This document shows, in pieces, positions 6,517-7,884 of a DNA stretch of 7,884 nt. Each line of letters starts with the position of its first letter. Position 1 is the stretch's first letter. Below the pieces are notes generated by a model. The model ran no database searches. It had not been told where the DNA came from and saw only the letters and a program-made list of their open reading frames with translations. This stretch comes from Cellvibrionaceae bacterium. GTDB lineage: Bacteria; Pseudomonadota; Gammaproteobacteria; Pseudomonadales; Cellvibrionaceae. Made by a program: the position numbers and the translations under genes. The DNA lies in contig JAGKXA010000201.1 in the NCBI GenBank assembly GCA_021151615.1, positions 1 through 7,884 of the forward strand, written 5' to 3'.

Positions 6517-7842
6517 TTAAAACATTCCAAAGGTTTGCTCCATTGCCGACATGGTTTGCATCATGTTGGTGTACTGCTTTAAATAACGGGTGTAATAGTT
6601 GTCGTACTGTTTCTGGATGCCATCAAATTGGTCATCTACCCGGCGCAACATGGTGTTCAATGTTTCCTTGCGTGCTTTCATCAAATTGTTTGGGCCCGAG
6701 GTATACACAGCGATGTTTTTGTCGATAGTGTCGAGCAGCGCATCCTTGGCATTAAATAATTTATCGAGACCTTCCGGATTTGCAGCAATGGCTTTTTCAA
6801 AGCGCGCCGTGTCAATCGTTAACTTGCCGTAGCGATCAGCCACTATGCCCATTTCCATTAAAGTCACGCCGCCAAATTCGGTGCGCAATACTTTGTTCAA
6901 CATGCCTTCAATGGAACGAATACTGGAATCACCCGCTAACACACCGCGCGCTGCATTTTCACCACCACTCGCGGTTAAACTATCAAACGTGCCAAACAAA
7001 CTATTAATGGCATTTACAAAACCCTGCACCTTGTCTTTGGTCGCTTTATCATCGCGCCCCACGGTGACTGACAAAGGTGTTTCACCCACTGCGTGGGCTT
7101 TGGTAAAACTCATACTCACACCATCGATAATGTTGTCGAAGGTGTTGCTCGAATTGGTTAACAGCATTCCGGTTGCACCGCCCAAACGCACCTTCGCATC
7201 TTTGGCAGCGCTCAATTCACGTGGAGCCCCCACTGCGGTATCGAATGCACCGGCGGCAACACCGCTGGTGGATAAACTGATCGCGTTACTCGCACCGGTT
7301 TTTTCACTCGCCAGTACCAGTGACACATTGCCATTGCTGCGCACCAGCGTGGCGTTAACACCGGTGTTGTCAGTTGCAGCATTAATCGCTGCCGCCAATT
7401 CCGCGAGTGAATTACCTGCGGTGCCATCGGTGTCGATGCTGCTTAAGTCAATAGTGAAACTGCCTGCACCCTGGCCAATCACCAGGTCACCGCTGGTGGG
7501 GATATCCGTATCCGTCAAACCTTCCAATGCCACTTGATGGGCACTGGCCAGTTGCTCTACAAAAAATTGGTAATTGCCAGCGACTGCAGTCGTACCTACT
7601 TTCGCCGTCGCGAAACCCTCGCTGCTAAACGTGGCAGTGTTGGTCAGCACACTTTTATCCACGCCCTTCAAGCCTTTTACCGAGGTGCTAAAGGTTTTCA
7701 GCGCGGTTTCCAATGAGCCCACCGCCGTCAATTGCGCCTTGTAGTTGGACTGGTTGCGATTCGCCTTGGTCAGCGCCGCCTGCACCTCATAACTGGCCAG
7801 TTGGGTCGCCATCTGCTTGACGTAATCAGAATCTATAGCCAT
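6517..7842 (-). CDS. fliD: FliD, flagellar filament cap protein (LafB)
   Basis: FliD is exported and forms the cap at the filament tip that helps flagellin subunits fold into place; it is also called HAP2. This one has 441 residues, within the normal range. The N-terminal FliD domain covers about 1-110, starting MAIDSDYVKQMATQLA. A flagellin IN-type repeat lies near 211-245 (AAKDAKVRLGG then SNTFDNIIDGVSMSF). The C-terminal FliD domain (about 265-435) includes GVLAGDSSIRSIEGMLNKVL and LMEMGIVADRYGKLTID. The end, YYTRYLKQYTNMMQTMSAM followed by EQTFGMF, is typical of the coiled cap leg. The start has a strong GGAGGAG ribosome-binding site (7856-7850) seven bases before the ATG. It is the first operon gene in the window. 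A sigma-54 promoter match lies just upstream. Confidence 0.96.
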   Translation of the reverse strand: MAIDSDYVKQMATQLASYEVQAALTKANRNQSNYKAQLTAVGSLETALKTFSTSVKGLKGVDKSVLTNTATFSSEGFATAKVGTTAVAGNYQFFVEQLASAHQVALEGLTDTDIPTSGDLVIGQGAGSFTIDLSSIDTDGTAGNSLAELAAAINAATDNTGVNATLVRSNGNVSLVLASEKTGASNAISLSTSGVAAGAFDTAVGAPRELSAAKDAKVRLGGATGMLLTNSSNTFDNIIDGVSMSFTKAHAVGETPLSVTVGRDDKATKDKVQGFVNAINSLFGTFDSLTASGGENAARGVLAGDSSIRSIEGMLNKVLRTEFGGVTLMEMGIVADRYGKLTIDTARFEKAIAANPEGLDKLFNAKDALLDTIDKNIAVYTSGPNNLMKARKETLNTMLRRVDDQFDGIQKQYDNYYTRYLKQYTNMMQTMSAMEQTFGMF

Positions 7843-7866
7843 TGCAATTCTCCTCCCGAGGGGTTT

Positions 7867-7882
7867 AGCAACATGAATGCCA
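7867..7882 (-). promoter_or_regulatory. Sigma-54 promoter candidate for the fliD operon
   Basis: On the minus strand TGGCATT, four bases (CATG) and TTGCT match the RpoN -24/-12 consensus TGGCAC(G/A)-N4-TTGC(A/T). The GG and GC dinucleotides are at the exact required spacing, a T precedes the -24 box, and A residues follow the -12 box. Only the last two bases of the -24 box differ. The start point would fall near 7856, giving a leader of about 14 bases that begins at the ribosome-binding site. RpoN control of fliD operons is known in Pseudomonas and Vibrio. Whether it is used here is inferred. Confidence 0.6.
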
Positions 7883-7884
7883 AT

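Noticed and set aside
6845..7537. A 230-codon plus-strand open frame opposite fliD
   Set aside because: It is a shadow of the FliD frame. It has no ribosome-binding context or recognisable domain, and FliD is certain on the other strand.

Overview
This window is most likely from a gammaproteobacterium. The flagellar proteins are of gammaproteobacterial type and the composition is moderate in GC. A Cellvibrio-like marine or soil bacterium is a guess that the sequence does not prove. Nearly the whole window is the distal part of a flagellar locus. On the minus strand, read from right to left, it encodes FliD (cap), FliS (flagellin chaperone), FliT-like (cap chaperone), FliK (hook-length control), FliL, a FliA-type sigma-28 factor, MotA and MotB. 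This is the order of the lateral-flagella block lafB-C-D-E-F-S-T-U known from Vibrio and Aeromonas, and of the Flag-2 locus of E. coli. The presence of a dedicated sigma factor and stator pair at the end supports a secondary (lateral-type) system.

Layout. At the right edge, positions 7843-7884 hold the short leader of fliD, with a good sigma-54 (-24/-12) promoter match and a strong ribosome-binding site. fliD (7842-6517) is followed by a 71-base gap. fliS, fliT and fliK then form a translationally coupled run: fliS and fliT overlap, and fliT and fliK share a TAATG junction. An 82-base gap after fliK holds a sigma-28 promoter candidate. fliL, fliA, motA and motB follow. The operon ends in a clear rho-independent terminator at 1042-1068.

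At the left, convergent with the operon, is a plus-strand gene (147-1037) for a ToxR/CadC-type membrane-anchored transcription factor. It has a cytoplasmic winged helix, one transmembrane helix and a small periplasmic domain with two cysteines. A similar class of regulator (LafZ) is known in Flag-2 loci. Its upstream region (1-146) contains a 20-base dyad and a weaker sigma-54-like site.

Working model (inference): an RpoN-dependent promoter starts the operon at fliD. The operon makes its own sigma-28 factor, which may feed back on an internal promoter before fliL to raise expression of fliL-fliA-motA-motB. The membrane regulator may connect the system to an envelope or surface signal. The oddest local feature is a six-copy 15-base tandem repeat that forms the N-terminal extension of the sigma factor. 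I saw no mobile element, CRISPR array, tRNA or rRNA. Apart from possible new regulatory detail, the gene content is a known system.
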